This document shows, piece after piece, positions 17,498 to 26,870 of a stretch of DNA of 64,000 nt (position 1 is the stretch's first letter; every line of letters starts with the position of its first letter). The notes beneath the pieces are model-generated. The model saw nothing but the letters and a program-made list of their open reading frames with translations, was not told the DNA's origin and made no database searches. The position numbers and the translations under genes are program-made. The DNA is from Shimia sp. Alg240-R146 (GTDB lineage: Bacteria; Pseudomonadota; Alphaproteobacteria; Rhodobacterales; Rhodobacteraceae): NCBI RefSeq assembly GCF_947331465.1, contig NZ_CAMZOK010000001.1, positions 496,001-560,000 on the forward strand, in the 5' to 3' direction.

Positions 17498-18811
17498 TTA
17501 TTCTGCAGGTTTGCCGTAGTGGGCTTCGAAGTCTTCCTCGATGGTCGCCGGCGGAGCCGTCGGCTTTTCGATCACACCCAAGAGGGGCAGGATCACGAGG
17601 AAATATCCGAACCAGTAGGCCGATGCGATCAGCGAGAAGGTCGCATAAGGCTCTTCTGCAGGCATGGCACCAAGCCACATCAGCGCGATGAAGTCGACGA
17701 TCAGCAGGGCGAACCACCACTTGAACATCGGACGGTAGCGACCGGAGCGAACACGCGATGTGTCGAGCCATGGCACCAGCGCCATCACGATGATCGCGGC
17801 AAACATCGCCAGCACGCCAAAGAATTTGGCGTCGATGATGCCACCGGTGATCCAGCTTGCGAACATCACAACCCAGACTTCGGAGGTGAAGGCACGCAGG
17901 ATCGCGTAGAATGGCAGGAAGTACCATTCAGGCACGATGTGTGCAGGTGTCGCCAGTGCGTTGGCTTCGATGTAGTTGTCCGGGTGGCCCAGATAGTTGG
18001 GCATGAAGCCAACAACCGCAAAGAAGATCACCAGGATCAGAGACAGCGCGAAGAGGTCTTTGATCACGAAGTACGGCCAGAATGGCAGGGTGTCTTTCTT
18101 GGCTTCTTCTTTGGAGCCGCGACGCACGTCAACCCCGGTCGGGTTGTTGTTGCCCGTGGTGTGAAACGCCCAGATGTGCACGATTACCAGAGCGGCAATC
18201 ACGAAGGGCAGAAGGTAGTGCAGCGAGAAGAAGCGGTTCAAGGTGGCGTTGTCCACCGCAGGGCCGCCAAGCAGGAAGGTCTGCAGTGCTTCGCCCACAA
18301 AGGGGATGGCGCCAAACAGGCCGGTGATCACGGTTGCGCCCCAGAAGGACATCTGACCCCAAGGCAGAACGTAGCCCATAAAGCCGGTTGCCATCATCAG
18401 GAGGTAGATAACCATGCCGACGATCCATGTGATCTCACGTGGGGCCTTGTAGGAGCCGTAGTAGAGACCGCGGAAGATGTGGATGTAGACGGCAAAGAAG
18501 AACAGCGAGGCGCCGTTCATGTGCAGATACCGCAGCATCGCGCCGCCATTCACGTCACGCATGATGTGTTCGACCGAGGCAAACGCCATGTCGACATGCG
18601 GCGTGAAGTGCATCGCCAGCACGATGCCGGTCACAATTTGCAGCGCCAGACAGAATGCGAGGACGATGCCCCAGATCCACATCCAGTTCAGGTTCTTCGG
18701 AGTGGGGATCATGAGCGTGTCATAGATCAGGCCAATCACCGGCAGGCGGGATTCGACCCATTTTGCGCCCTTTGATTTGGGCTCGTAATGATCGTGAGGA
18801 ATTCCGGACAT
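17498..18811 (-). CDS. petB: Cytochrome b of the bc1 complex
   Basis: A 437-residue integral membrane protein carrying both b haems and the quinol oxidation and reduction sites. About eight transmembrane helices are apparent. The haem-ligand histidines occur in the helices containing [29 protein letters not shown]-type sequence and [20 protein letters not shown]. The Qo-site motif PEWY is present in [16 protein letters not shown]. The length is standard for alphaproteobacteria. It lies 11 bp downstream of petA and 14 bp upstream of petC, in one operon. Confidence 0.97.
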   Translation of the reverse strand: MSGIPHDHYEPKSKGAKWVESRLPVIGLIYDTLMIPTPKNLNWMWIWGIVLAFCLALQIVTGIVLAMHFTPHVDMAFASVEHIMRDVNGGAMLRYLHMNGASLFFFAVYIHIFRGLYYGSYKAPREITWIVGMVIYLLMMATGFMGYVLPWGQMSFWGATVITGLFGAIPFVGEALQTFLLGGPAVDNATLNRFFSLHYLLPFVIAALVIVHIWAFHTTGNNNPTGVDVRRGSKEEAKKDTLPFWPYFVIKDLFALSLILVIFFAVVGFMPNYLGHPDNYIEANALATPAHIVPEWYFLPFYAILRAFTSEVWVVMFASWITGGIIDAKFFGVLAMFAAIIVMALVPWLDTSRVRSGRYRPMFKWWFALLIVDFIALMWLGAMPAEEPYATFSLIASAYWFGYFLVILPLLGVIEKPTAPPATIEEDFEAHYGKPAE

Positions 18812-18822
18812 AAGCGCGCTCC

Positions 18823-19383
18823 TTATCCGAGGACCAGTTCGCTGCCCTCAAACGAGGCAATCGGAACGTGGAGGTTTTCAGGCGCCGGACCTTTGCGGAT
18901 GCGGCCGGAAGTGTCGTAGTGGGACCCGTGGCACGGGCAGAACCAGCCACCGAAGTCACCAGCGCCGTCGCCCAGAGGCACACAGCCGAGGTGTGTACAT
19001 ACACCCATCATCACCAGCCATTCGCCAGCTTCGTCCATCGCGCGGTTTTCATCCGCTGCGTCGGTGTCGGGTTTGTTGGCGTTCTGGCTGCCTTGGTCGA
19101 TGGACAACTGATCCATTGTGACGGCACGGGCTTCGTCGATTTCCGCTTGTGTGCGGCGACGGATGAACACCGGCTTGCCGAGCCATTTAACGGTCAGCTG
19201 GGTGCCTTGCTCGATGCCGGATGTGTCGACGCGAATCGACGACAGCGCGCGCACATCGGCGGAGGGGTTCATCTGGTTGACGAGGGGCCAAACTGCGGCG
19301 CCTGCGGTTACGGCACCGGCGCCAGCCGTGGCGTAGTAGAGAAAGTCTCTCCGGGTGCCTTCGTGGTCTTCTGCGTGGGACAC
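18823..19383 (-). CDS. petA: Rieske iron-sulfur protein of the bc1 complex
   Basis: A 186-residue protein that moves electrons from ubiquinol to cytochrome c1. The N-terminus contains a Tat-like [25 protein letters not shown] segment that remains as membrane anchor. The two [2Fe-2S] ligand boxes CTHLGC and CPCHGS are intact. It is the first gene of petABC. The start follows a GGAGAGAA sequence. A long untranslated interval separates it from the divergent LysR gene. Confidence 0.97.
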   Translation of the reverse strand: MSHAEDHEGTRRDFLYYATAGAGAVTAGAAVWPLVNQMNPSADVRALSSIRVDTSGIEQGTQLTVKWLGKPVFIRRRTQAEIDEARAVTMDQLSIDQGSQNANKPDTDAADENRAMDEAGEWLVMMGVCTHLGCVPLGDGAGDFGGWFCPCHGSHYDTSGRIRKGPAPENLHVPIASFEGSELVLG

Positions 19384-19835
19384 GAGGTTCTCTCCATTCT
19401 TCAGCCGAATCCGGCCAATAAGCTCCGGGCCGCGGTGTCCCGCAGCCTCTCCCCGCCGCTATTTAACGAAGGGGATCGCACCCGTCCAGCGAACATTCGC
19501 TAGATACGGCCCGTAGCGTCCCTCTGTCGCGCTTGAAGTCTTGACAAATTGAGCGACGAAACAGGTTTGCGGGCGTGATCCAAAGGAGCGTCTGCGGTGC
19601 GCAGGCTGTGCACTGCGTGCGGATTGGGCGGTCGCGCCAAGGTTTGGGGCCCCTTTTGGCGTTTTGATCGTCAGATACCCTTGGGGGGAATCGCAAGGAC
19701 GCGCGGCGGGCGCTGGTCCCCTCAGCACAATGACTTGTGCGGTGTCAGCAGGGCGAATCAGCGCTGGAGAAAATGCTGCTTCTGGTTCACTGATAGTTCA
19801 TTGCGTAGGAGAGGGTCATCAATGGAGCAGCGTCA
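19384..19835. other. 452-bp divergent intergenic region between petA and the LysR gene
   Basis: No convincing gene is visible. It should contain the promoters of petABC (minus) and of the formate dehydrogenase regulator (plus). A TTGACA hexamer occurs on the plus strand at 19541-19546, but no good -10 element stands at 17 bp. Just before the LysR start there is a five-codon frame (ATG 19822 to TGA 19839, encoding MEQRQ) preceded by AGGAGAGGG. Its stop overlaps the GTG start of the LysR gene, which suggests a coupling leader peptide. Confidence 0.5.
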
Positions 19836-20726
19836 GTGATTAGCCTCAAGGATTTGGAATTCCTGTCGTCTTTGGCGCGTCATCGCCATTTCGCACGCGC
19901 GGCCGAAGAGTGCGGCGTGTCGCAGCCGGCGTTCTCGATGCGGATCCGCAAGCTCGAGGAACGTCTTGATTCCGCGATCGTCAAACGCGGAAACCGCTTT
20001 CAGGGCTTCACGCCTGCTGGCGAGGCTTTGCTGCGACATGGCCGCAAGATTATGGATGGCATGAAGCTGCTGGAGGAAGAGTTCCGCTCGGCAGGAGGCG
20101 ACGTCACCGGTCAATTGGCGCTTGGGGTTGTGCCGACGGCGGTGGCCTATGCGGCGGGCGTGGTGCAGCGGCTGCGTCACGGCAACCCCGGCATCACTGT
20201 GCGGTTGCAGGCGGCAAGCTCTCTGGCGATCCAACAAGGGTTGGAAAACGGGCTTTATGATGCAGGCATCACATACGGCGAAGGCGTTTCGCCGGATTTG
20301 ATGCGGGTCGAGCACCTTTATGATGAGCGGTATCTGCTGCTTGCGCCAGCCGCACTGGCCCCGAGGACCAGCGGGCGGGCTACGTGGGCGGAGGCGGCTG
20401 AGCTGCCGCTGGCATTGTTGGAACCGGGGATGCAGAACCGGCGCATTCTTGATCTGGTGTTTCGCGAAGTTGGCATTGTACCGGACGTGATCGCCGAAAC
20501 CGGCGAGTTCACGTCGGCAATGATGATGGCAGCCAATGGAATGGCGGCCACGGTGGTGCCCGAAGGGTTGGCAGAAGCGTTTGGCGAGAATGCCGGGTTG
20601 GTGGCGTTGCAGCTTGAAGCGCCGGTGGTGGAAAAAGATGTGAGTCTGGTTTCCGCCCATCGCCACCCGGGTCTTTCCACAGTTGAAGCTTTGCGGCGGA
20701 CTTTGGAATTGTCGGATTTTTCGTGA
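19836..20726 (+). CDS. LysR-family regulator, likely of formate dehydrogenase
   Basis: A 296-residue LysR-type transcription factor. The winged helix-turn-helix is at the N-terminus (FLSSLARHRHFARAAEECGVSQPAFSMRIRKLEERL), followed by a linker helix and a periplasmic-binding-protein-like effector domain. In style it resembles the OxyR/CynR subgroup, but the conserved OxyR cysteines are not evident. The start is GTG with GGAG at 19824-19827, and it overlaps the stop of a tiny upstream frame. The gene stands 88 bp in front of the formate dehydrogenase genes in the same direction, so a role as their regulator is inferred from position. Confidence 0.85.
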   Translation: MISLKDLEFLSSLARHRHFARAAEECGVSQPAFSMRIRKLEERLDSAIVKRGNRFQGFTPAGEALLRHGRKIMDGMKLLEEEFRSAGGDVTGQLALGVVPTAVAYAAGVVQRLRHGNPGITVRLQAASSLAIQQGLENGLYDAGITYGEGVSPDLMRVEHLYDERYLLLAPAALAPRTSGRATWAEAAELPLALLEPGMQNRRILDLVFREVGIVPDVIAETGEFTSAMMMAANGMAATVVPEGLAEAFGENAGLVALQLEAPVVEKDVSLVSAHRHPGLSTVEALRRTLELSDFS

Positions 20727-20740
20727 TAAGCAAAAATTAT
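20726..20740. promoter_or_regulatory. Candidate LysR box upstream of formate dehydrogenase
   Basis: The sequence ATAA-N7-TTAT fits the T-N11-A pattern of LysR-type binding sites. It begins at the last base of the LysR stop codon and lies about 75 bp before the dehydrogenase start. A second odd palindrome, TTGATTATCAA (20762-20772), lies between it and the gene. Binding is inferred only from pattern and position. Confidence 0.45.
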
Positions 20741-20814
20741 GGTGAATTAAATTCTTGCTGATTGATTATCAAAAAGCGTGATGCGAGGGTTTCCCATCTG
20801 GCAGGGAGGCTAAG

Positions 20815-22506
20815 ATGGCACCACTCGACGATCAAAAAGGCGTCTGGAAGAAAAAAGGCACCGGAAAATCGCGGCGCACTCCAAAGGGGCGTCAAGTTGA
20901 TGATGTCGCGCTGAGCGAGGTGCAGGCGCTGTTGGGCGATACACCGCGCCGACGTGATCTGCTGATCGAGTTTCTGCATCTGATTCAAGATGCTTATGGC
21001 CATCTGTCCGCAGCCCATATCCGCGCGTTGGCCGAAGAGATGCGCCTTGCTCAGGCGGAGATTTATGAGGTTGCCACTTTCTATGCGCACTTTGATTTGG
21101 TGGGTGATGGAGAGGCGCCGCCGCCTGCCTTGACCATCCGCGTGTGCGAATCGCTGTCGTGTGAGTTGGCCGGTGCTGATCAATTGGCGCAGGCCTTGCG
21201 CGACGGTGTGGACCCTGCTGCCGTGCGTGTGTTGCGCGCGCCTTGCATGGGGCGGTGCGATACCGCGCCAGTCGTCGAGCTGGGTCACAACCACATCACC
21301 TATGCCACCGAGAACAAGGTTTTGGCCGCGATGGAAGCCGGACAAGTGCATCCGGCGGTGATCGATTATCAAGGTCTGACGGAGTACAAGGCAGACGGCG
21401 GATACCGAAAGCTGCGCGAGCTGCGTGAAAACGGCGATTGGGAAGAGGTACAAGCCAAGATCGGCGAGGCCGGATTGCGAGGTCTGGGCGGCGCGGGTTT
21501 CCCAGCCGGCACCAAATGGGGCTTTGTACGTGCCAATCCCGGTCCGCGGTATCTGGCCGTGAACGGCGACGAAGGCGAGCCGGGCACATTCAAGGATCGC
21601 CATCACCTTGAGCGCAATCCGCATATGTTCCTTGAGGGTATGTTGATTGCGGCTTGGGCGGTCGAGGCCGTGACTTGCTTTATCTATATGCGCGACGAAA
21701 ACCCCGGTGTGATCCACATCCTGAACCGCGAAATCGGGCGGTTGGTCGACGATGGTATCGTCGAGGCGGGCTTTATTGAGGTCCGGCGCGGCGCGGGGGC
21801 TTATATCTGTGGCGAAGAGAGCGCCATGATTGAATCCATCGAAGGCAAGCGTGGCTTGCCACGTCATCGTCCACCCTTTGTGGCGCAGGTTGGCGTTTTT
21901 GGGCAGCCGACACTCGTGCACAATGTCGAGACGCTTTATTGGGTTGCGCGGATTGCGCGGTTCGGACCCGAGGTTCTGAATTCGGTTGAAAAGAACGGAC
22001 GCGTTGGTCTGCGAAATTATTCGGTGTCGGGACGGGTGAAGCATCCTAGCGTGTACCTGCTGCCAGCGGGGTCGACGATTGACGACGTGATCGAAGCGGC
22101 GGGCGGCATGGCTGATGGTCATGTGTTCAAAGCCTATCAACCGGGTGGGCCGTCGTCGGGATTGTTGCCTGCGACGTTGAATGATGTGCCGCTGGATTTT
22201 GACACCCTGCAGCCGCATGGAACCTTTATTGGCTCTGCCGCCGTGGTGGTGTTGTCCGATCAGGACAGCGCGCGGGATGCGGCGCTGAATATGCTGAAGT
22301 TCTTTGAGGATGAAAGCTGTGGCCAGTGCACGCCGTGTCGGGCGGGCTGTGAGAAAGCAGTGAAGCTGATGCAGGCGGACACATGGGATCAGCCCTTGTT
22401 GGAGGAGTTGTGTCAGGTGATGGGCGATGCGTCGATCTGTGGTTTGGGGCAAGCGGCGCCAAACCCGATCCGCTTGACGATGAAACATTTCGGGGAGGAG
22501 ATCTGA
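20815..22506 (+). CDS. fdsB: NAD-dependent formate dehydrogenase, NuoE-NuoF fusion (diaphorase) subunit
   Basis: A 563-residue protein joining a NuoE-like thioredoxin-fold [2Fe-2S] domain (about residues 20-170; ligands in RVCESLSC and APCMGRCD) to a NuoF-like domain. The latter has the FMN/NAD glycine-rich loop GLRGLGGAGFPAGTKW and GDEGEPGTFKDRH, and a C-terminal [4Fe-4S] site in ESCGQCTPCRAGCEK. It receives electrons from the catalytic subunit and reduces NAD+. In the FdsGBA type these domains are separate proteins (FdsG, FdsB); the fusion matches the two-subunit FDH1 type of Methylobacterium (Fdh1B). The start follows GGGAGG. It is one base away from the catalytic subunit gene. Confidence 0.9.
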   Translation: MAPLDDQKGVWKKKGTGKSRRTPKGRQVDDVALSEVQALLGDTPRRRDLLIEFLHLIQDAYGHLSAAHIRALAEEMRLAQAEIYEVATFYAHFDLVGDGEAPPPALTIRVCESLSCELAGADQLAQALRDGVDPAAVRVLRAPCMGRCDTAPVVELGHNHITYATENKVLAAMEAGQVHPAVIDYQGLTEYKADGGYRKLRELRENGDWEEVQAKIGEAGLRGLGGAGFPAGTKWGFVRANPGPRYLAVNGDEGEPGTFKDRHHLERNPHMFLEGMLIAAWAVEAVTCFIYMRDENPGVIHILNREIGRLVDDGIVEAGFIEVRRGAGAYICGEESAMIESIEGKRGLPRHRPPFVAQVGVFGQPTLVHNVETLYWVARIARFGPEVLNSVEKNGRVGLRNYSVSGRVKHPSVYLLPAGSTIDDVIEAAGGMADGHVFKAYQPGGPSSGLLPATLNDVPLDFDTLQPHGTFIGSAAVVVLSDQDSARDAALNMLKFFEDESCGQCTPCRAGCEKAVKLMQADTWDQPLLEELCQVMGDASICGLGQAAPNPIRLTMKHFGEEI

Positions 22507-22507
22507 G

Positions 22508-25291
22508 ATGGCTGACGGAGCACAGATCGACATGGTGACGTTTTCTCTGAACGGTGAAGATGTGACTGTGCCTGAGGGCACCTCTATTTGGGATGCGGCA
22601 AACGGGCAGGGGTTTGTAATCCCGCACCTGTGCCACAAGCCGGCCAAAGGCTATCGTCCCGATGGCAACTGTCGGGCTTGTATGGTTGAGGTTGAAGGCG
22701 AGCGCACATTGGTGGCGTCCTGCATTCGTCCTGCGGCCGAGGGCATGGTGGTCAAGACGGACAGCGACCGCGCCACCAAAGCGCGCGAAGTGGTGATGGA
22801 GTTGCTGGTTGCGGATCAGCCCGAGGTCAAACACGACGCATCAAGCCATTTCTGGGATATGGCCGAGATGGCCGGTGTGGACGAGAGCCGCTTTCCGGCC
22901 AAAGAGGCCGAGCGCGTGCCGCTGCTGGATGCCAGCCATGTGGCGATGAGCGTCAATCTGGACGCCTGTATCCATTGCAACCTGTGTGTGCGGGCCTGTC
23001 GCGAAGTGCAGGTCAACGATGTGATCGGCATGTCAGGGCGCAACAACACCGCGCAGATCGTGTTCGATCAGGGCGACGACATGGGTGCCTCAAGCTGTGT
23101 GGCTTGTGGTGAATGTGTGCAGGCTTGCCCAACAGGCGCTTTGATGCCTGCGGCTGTGCTGGACGAGGATGGCGCGGGTGACAGTGCGGATTATGATCGC
23201 GAAGTCAAAAGCGTGTGCCCCTATTGCGGGGTTGGCTGTCAGATCAGCTTCAAGGTCAAAGACGATAAGATCAAATATGTCGAAGGCATCGATGGCCCAG
23301 CCAATGAAAACCGGTTGTGCGTCAAAGGCCGCTTTGGGTTTGATTATATCGACCACCCGCACCGTTTGACCAAACCGCTTATTCGTCGTGATGACGCGCC
23401 AGCCAAAGGATTGAACGTCGACCCCGGAAATCTGTTGACGCATTTCCGCGAAGCGACGTGGGATGAAGCGTTGGATTTTGCCGTAGGTGGCATGAAGCGC
23501 CTGAGTGCGGAAAAAGGCACGAACATTGCTGGTTTTGGCTCTGCAAAGTGTTCCAACGAAGAAGCTTATCTGTTTCAAAAACTGATCCGTCAGGGCTTTG
23601 GCCACAACAACGTCGATCACTGTACGCGGCTGTGTCACGCATCATCCGTGTCGGCGTTGCTGGAGAATGTCGGATCGGGTGCTGTGACGGCGACGTTCAA
23701 CGAAATTGAGAACGCCGATGTGGCGATTGCGATCGGCTGTAACCCGATCGAGAACCACCCTGTGGCGGCGACCTATTTCAAGCAGTTTGCCAAGCGTGGC
23801 GGCAAGTTGATCGTCTGTGACCCGCGCGGCGTCGGCCTTGGACGATATGCAAGCCACAAGGTGCAGTTCAAACCCGGTGCGGATGTGTCGATGCTGAATG
23901 CGATCATGCACGTGATCGTCGAAGAAGAGCTTTATGATGAAGCCTACATCGCGCAGTTCACCGAGAACTGGGACGAGATGAAGGCGCATCTGAAGGGGTT
24001 CTCTCCGGAAGCGATGGAGCCGATCTGTGGCGTTGATCCCGCATTGCTGCGCGATGCGGCGCGGACGTTTGCGGCTGGCAAAGCGGGCATGATTTTCTGG
24101 GGCATGGGTGTCAGTCAGCACATTCACGGGACGGACAATGCGCGTTGCCTGATTTCGTTGGCATTGATGACCGGCAATGTTGGAAAACCCGGCGCTGGGC
24201 TACATCCGCTGCGGGGCCAAAACAACGTTCAGGGTGCGTCCGATGCGGGCCTGATCCCGATGTTCTTGCCGGACTATCAGTCGGTGACAGATGACGGCGT
24301 GCGCTCGGCCTTTACGGATGTGTGGCAATCTGAGGACTTCTCCAGCCAGAAAGGTCTGACGGTGGTCGAGATCATGCATGCGATCCATGATGGCGACATC
24401 AAAGGCATGTATATTCTGGGTGAAAACCCTGCGATGTCGGATCCGGATGTGGATCATGCGCGCGCGGCTTTGGCCAAGCTAGAGCATCTGGTGGTGCAGG
24501 ACATCTTCCTGACGGAAACGGCGAACTATGCGGATGTGATCCTGCCGTCGTCGGCGTGGTATGAAAAATCCGGCACCGTGACCAACACCAACCGTCAGGT
24601 GCAGATGGGGCGGCCCGTAACATCGCCTCCGGGTGAGGCGCGCGAGGATTGGTGGATCGAAGTCGAACTGGCCAAACGGTTGGGTCTGAATTGGGATTAT
24701 ACGCACCCTTCTGAGGTGTTTGCGGAGATGAAGCTCAACATGGGTTCGCTCGACAACATCACGTGGGAACGGCTTGAGGGCGAGGCGGTGACCTATCCGT
24801 CGCTTAGCCCCGAAGACCCCGGTCAGGCGATTGTGTTTGGCGATGGCTTCCCACGTGCGGGCAACCGTGCGCGGTTCACGCCTGCGTCTGTGATCCCGCC
24901 AGATGAAGTGCCAGATGCCGAATATCCGTTTGTGTTGATCACTGGTCGTCAGTTGGAGCATTGGCACACAGGCTCGATGACCCGCCGAGCCAGCACGCTG
25001 GATGCGCTGGAGCCGGAAGCAAACTGTTCGTTGCATCCGTCGACATTGCGCAAACTGGGTGTCGAGGCAGGAGGCTATATCGCGCTGTCGACCCGTCGAG
25101 GGACAGTGACCGTGATGGCGCGTGCGGATCGGGCTGTGGCGCCGGACAACGTGTTCCTGCCGTTTGCATATGTCGAAGCGGCGGCCAACATCTTGACCAA
25201 TGCGGCGCTGGACCCATACGGCAAAATCCCCGAGTTCAAATTCTCGGCGGTACGTGTGGAAAAAGCGGAAACACCCGTCGCGGCGGAATGA
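22508..25291 (+). CDS. fdsA: NAD-dependent formate dehydrogenase, catalytic molybdo/tungsto-pterin subunit
   Basis: A 927-residue cytoplasmic enzyme that oxidises formate to CO2. The N-terminal ferredoxin-like domain carries a [2Fe-2S] site (HLCHKPAKGYRPDGNCRACMVEVEG...C). A two-cluster region follows (CIHCNLCVRACREV and CVACGECVQACPTGAL), then the catalytic-domain cluster CPYCGVGC. In DHCTRLCHASS, Cys376 is at the place of the metal-ligating selenocysteine of E. coli FdhF, with the neighbouring His377 kept. It is therefore the cysteine form. It follows the NuoEF fusion by one base. No fdhD-type sulfurtransferase (FdsC) or FdsD gene follows, so that function must be encoded elsewhere. Metal identity (Mo or W) cannot be read from sequence. 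Confidence 0.94.
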   Translation: MADGAQIDMVTFSLNGEDVTVPEGTSIWDAANGQGFVIPHLCHKPAKGYRPDGNCRACMVEVEGERTLVASCIRPAAEGMVVKTDSDRATKAREVVMELLVADQPEVKHDASSHFWDMAEMAGVDESRFPAKEAERVPLLDASHVAMSVNLDACIHCNLCVRACREVQVNDVIGMSGRNNTAQIVFDQGDDMGASSCVACGECVQACPTGALMPAAVLDEDGAGDSADYDREVKSVCPYCGVGCQISFKVKDDKIKYVEGIDGPANENRLCVKGRFGFDYIDHPHRLTKPLIRRDDAPAKGLNVDPGNLLTHFREATWDEALDFAVGGMKRLSAEKGTNIAGFGSAKCSNEEAYLFQKLIRQGFGHNNVDHCTRLCHASSVSALLENVGSGAVTATFNEIENADVAIAIGCNPIENHPVAATYFKQFAKRGGKLIVCDPRGVGLGRYASHKVQFKPGADVSMLNAIMHVIVEEELYDEAYIAQFTENWDEMKAHLKGFSPEAMEPICGVDPALLRDAARTFAAGKAGMIFWGMGVSQHIHGTDNARCLISLALMTGNVGKPGAGLHPLRGQNNVQGASDAGLIPMFLPDYQSVTDDGVRSAFTDVWQSEDFSSQKGLTVVEIMHAIHDGDIKGMYILGENPAMSDPDVDHARAALAKLEHLVVQDIFLTETANYADVILPSSAWYEKSGTVTNTNRQVQMGRPVTSPPGEAREDWWIEVELAKRLGLNWDYTHPSEVFAEMKLNMGSLDNITWERLEGEAVTYPSLSPEDPGQAIVFGDGFPRAGNRARFTPASVIPPDEVPDAEYPFVLITGRQLEHWHTGSMTRRASTLDALEPEANCSLHPSTLRKLGVEAGGYIALSTRRGTVTVMARADRAVAPDNVFLPFAYVEAAANILTNAALDPYGKIPEFKFSAVRVEKAETPVAAE

Positions 25292-25296
25292 AATGA

Positions 25297-25337
25297 ACTC
25301 CGGTGGTGAGGCGATTGCGGCGCTTCGCCACCGGAGT
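25297..25337. terminator. Possible hairpin after formate dehydrogenase
   Basis: A 10-bp inverted repeat (25297-25306 with 25328-25337) lies just after the dehydrogenase stop, with a 21-nt loop. No T-tract follows it, so it would be an atypical terminator at best. The remainder of the 204-bp convergent gap to the GST gene shows nothing else I can name. Confidence 0.35.
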
Positions 25338-25495
25338 CCCCCTCGCCACTGTTAAACCCCTTAGACAGTCGCAAGGCTGACGGCAGACCCGCTAAAAGGC
25401 GTGCCGACAGCAAATCGGTAGCCGATTTTACCGTCCAGATAAAGTATTTTATTTGAGTCGCGAATTAAATATGGATTTTGTTTGGACGCGTGTTG

Positions 25496-26110
25496 TCAGT
25501 CGCTTGGGGCGGTGGCAACCATGCTGTTTCGCGCGCCAAATGTCTCGTACCACGCGGCCAGATTGTCGCGCCCCTGCCGCCAGTCACGATCGCCGTGACG
25601 AAAGTCGAGGTAGCCAAGTGCGCAGCCAATTGCGATTTGCCCCATGTCGAGAGGCCCGTGCAGGTGGCTCATCCAGCGGTCATTGACCGCGTCAAGCGCG
25701 CCAGCGACTTTGCCCCATTGCGCCTCCAGCCAGTCGTCAAAAACGATCTCGGCGGGGCGCAGGCGTTTTTCGTAAACCATCAAAACTGCGGATTCGAGGA
25801 TCCCGTCCGCGGTGGCCTCAAGTGTCAGCACATCCCATAGGCGGTCCTCGGGATAGAGGTCAGCCCCAGCACGAGCGACCAGAAAGCGGCAGATCACGCG
25901 GCTGTCGTAAATTGCCGGACCATCGGGCCGGACCAATGCCGGGATTTTACCGAGCGGGTTGGCTGCGGCGGCTTCGTCGGCAGTCGAGAGCGCAGTGGTG
26001 TGCACGCGCACAAGATCGACATCGTCGGTCTGGTCGGTTTCGGCCAGTGTCACGCGCACCTTGCGCACAAAAGGTGAGGCGGGGGAGTGGATCAATTGCA
26101 GGCGGGACAT
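25496..26110 (-). CDS. Glutathione S-transferase family protein
   Basis: A 204-residue two-domain GST. The N-terminal thioredoxin-like domain opens LQLIHSPASPFVRKVRVTLAE, with the catalytic-type Ser in SPFVRK and the cis-proline and glutathione-contacting region NPLGKIPALV...YDSRVICRFL. The C-terminal domain is alpha-helical. The substrate is unknown. It follows the PaiB-like gene by 3 bp in the same direction, and so belongs to the same short operon. It is convergent with formate dehydrogenase. Confidence 0.88.
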   Translation of the reverse strand: MSRLQLIHSPASPFVRKVRVTLAETDQTDDVDLVRVHTTALSTADEAAAANPLGKIPALVRPDGPAIYDSRVICRFLVARAGADLYPEDRLWDVLTLEATADGILESAVLMVYEKRLRPAEIVFDDWLEAQWGKVAGALDAVNDRWMSHLHGPLDMGQIAIGCALGYLDFRHGDRDWRQGRDNLAAWYETFGARNSMVATAPSD

Positions 26111-26113
26111 GGG

Positions 26114-26749
26114 TTAATCCTTTTTGGGGTCTGAAACGGGCGATTGCATCATGGCCGCCAACTCTCGTGTGTGCGAGCCAACCGATTGGGCGGCCATCTG
26201 GCGGGCAGCCGCGTGGCGCGCCTCTGTGGGTTTGTTCTGGCCCAGTTTCCAAGTGCCCTGAACATCGGTGATCTGCAGTCGGAAAGGCTGGATCATGCGC
26301 AGCATACGGGTGTAGGCCTCGCTATCCATCTTGTCGCTGCTCCAGGGTGGTTTCGGCAGAAGCTGTGCCTCAAAATGATCTGACAGGCGGTCCAGCAGGT
26401 CGGGCAGGTCGCTTTGTGGCAGCGGCGCAAGCGTACCTGTCAAGTGCACGGCCACATAGTTCCACGTTGGTACCTGATCATCCAAATCGTACCAATCGGG
26501 GCTGACGTAGCTGTCTGGCCCACTGACCGCGAGACGGGCTGGTTTCGCATCCCGTAACGCGCGCGCCATTGGGTTGGACCTCACCAAGTGCAAGTCCACA
26601 CAACTGCCGTCACCGCTCACCAAAAATGGCACATGCGACATCAAAGGCGCGTCGTCGGTTGAGAGCGTCAGAACGCCAAAGCCGCGTTCGCGCGCAAAGG
26701 CAAGGTTCTGGTCGGTATCGGCGTCTCTGAAGGTGGGGTTTGGGTGCAT
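26114..26749 (-). CDS. PaiB-like FMN-binding negative regulator family protein
   Basis: A 211-residue protein of the PaiB family (split-barrel flavin-binding fold). It opens MHPNPTFRDADTDQNLAFARERGFGVLTL and contains the family block PTWNYVAVHLTGTL and PWSSDKM, followed by IQPFRLQITDVQGTWKLGQNKP. The Bacillus protein was reported to repress sporulation and protease genes; most members are better described as flavoproteins of unknown substrate. The start at 26749 removes a 74-residue arginine-rich extension that does not belong to the family. It is separated from the preceding GST-like gene by 121 bp and from the next GST gene by 3 bp. Confidence 0.85.
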   Translation of the reverse strand: MHPNPTFRDADTDQNLAFARERGFGVLTLSTDDAPLMSHVPFLVSGDGSCVDLHLVRSNPMARALRDAKPARLAVSGPDSYVSPDWYDLDDQVPTWNYVAVHLTGTLAPLPQSDLPDLLDRLSDHFEAQLLPKPPWSSDKMDSEAYTRMLRMIQPFRLQITDVQGTWKLGQNKPTEARHAAARQMAAQSVGSHTRELAAMMQSPVSDPKKD

Positions 26750-26870
26750 CGCGTGGCTCGCTTTAAAGTCGCGGCGATGGTGCCGTGAGCGCGGATGTAT
26801 GGCAACCGCCAATTCGTGATGCGATAGCAAAGAGAACGTGATCTGAAGGAGCGGTTTGTGGTCCGGTAGC

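Noticed and set aside
17519-18775. 418-codon open frame on the plus strand opposite petB
   Set aside because: Antisense shadow of cytochrome b; the sequence is His/Gln/Arg-rich without domain features.
19541-19569. Promoter with TTGACA in the petA-LysR interval
   Set aside because: The -35 hexamer is perfect, but no acceptable -10 element lies 16-18 bp downstream.
20737-22647. Long open frame (636 codons) on the minus strand opposite the NuoEF fusion gene
   Set aside because: It mirrors a well-identified gene, shows no family motif and comes from the GC-rich codon bias that suppresses stops on the antisense strand.
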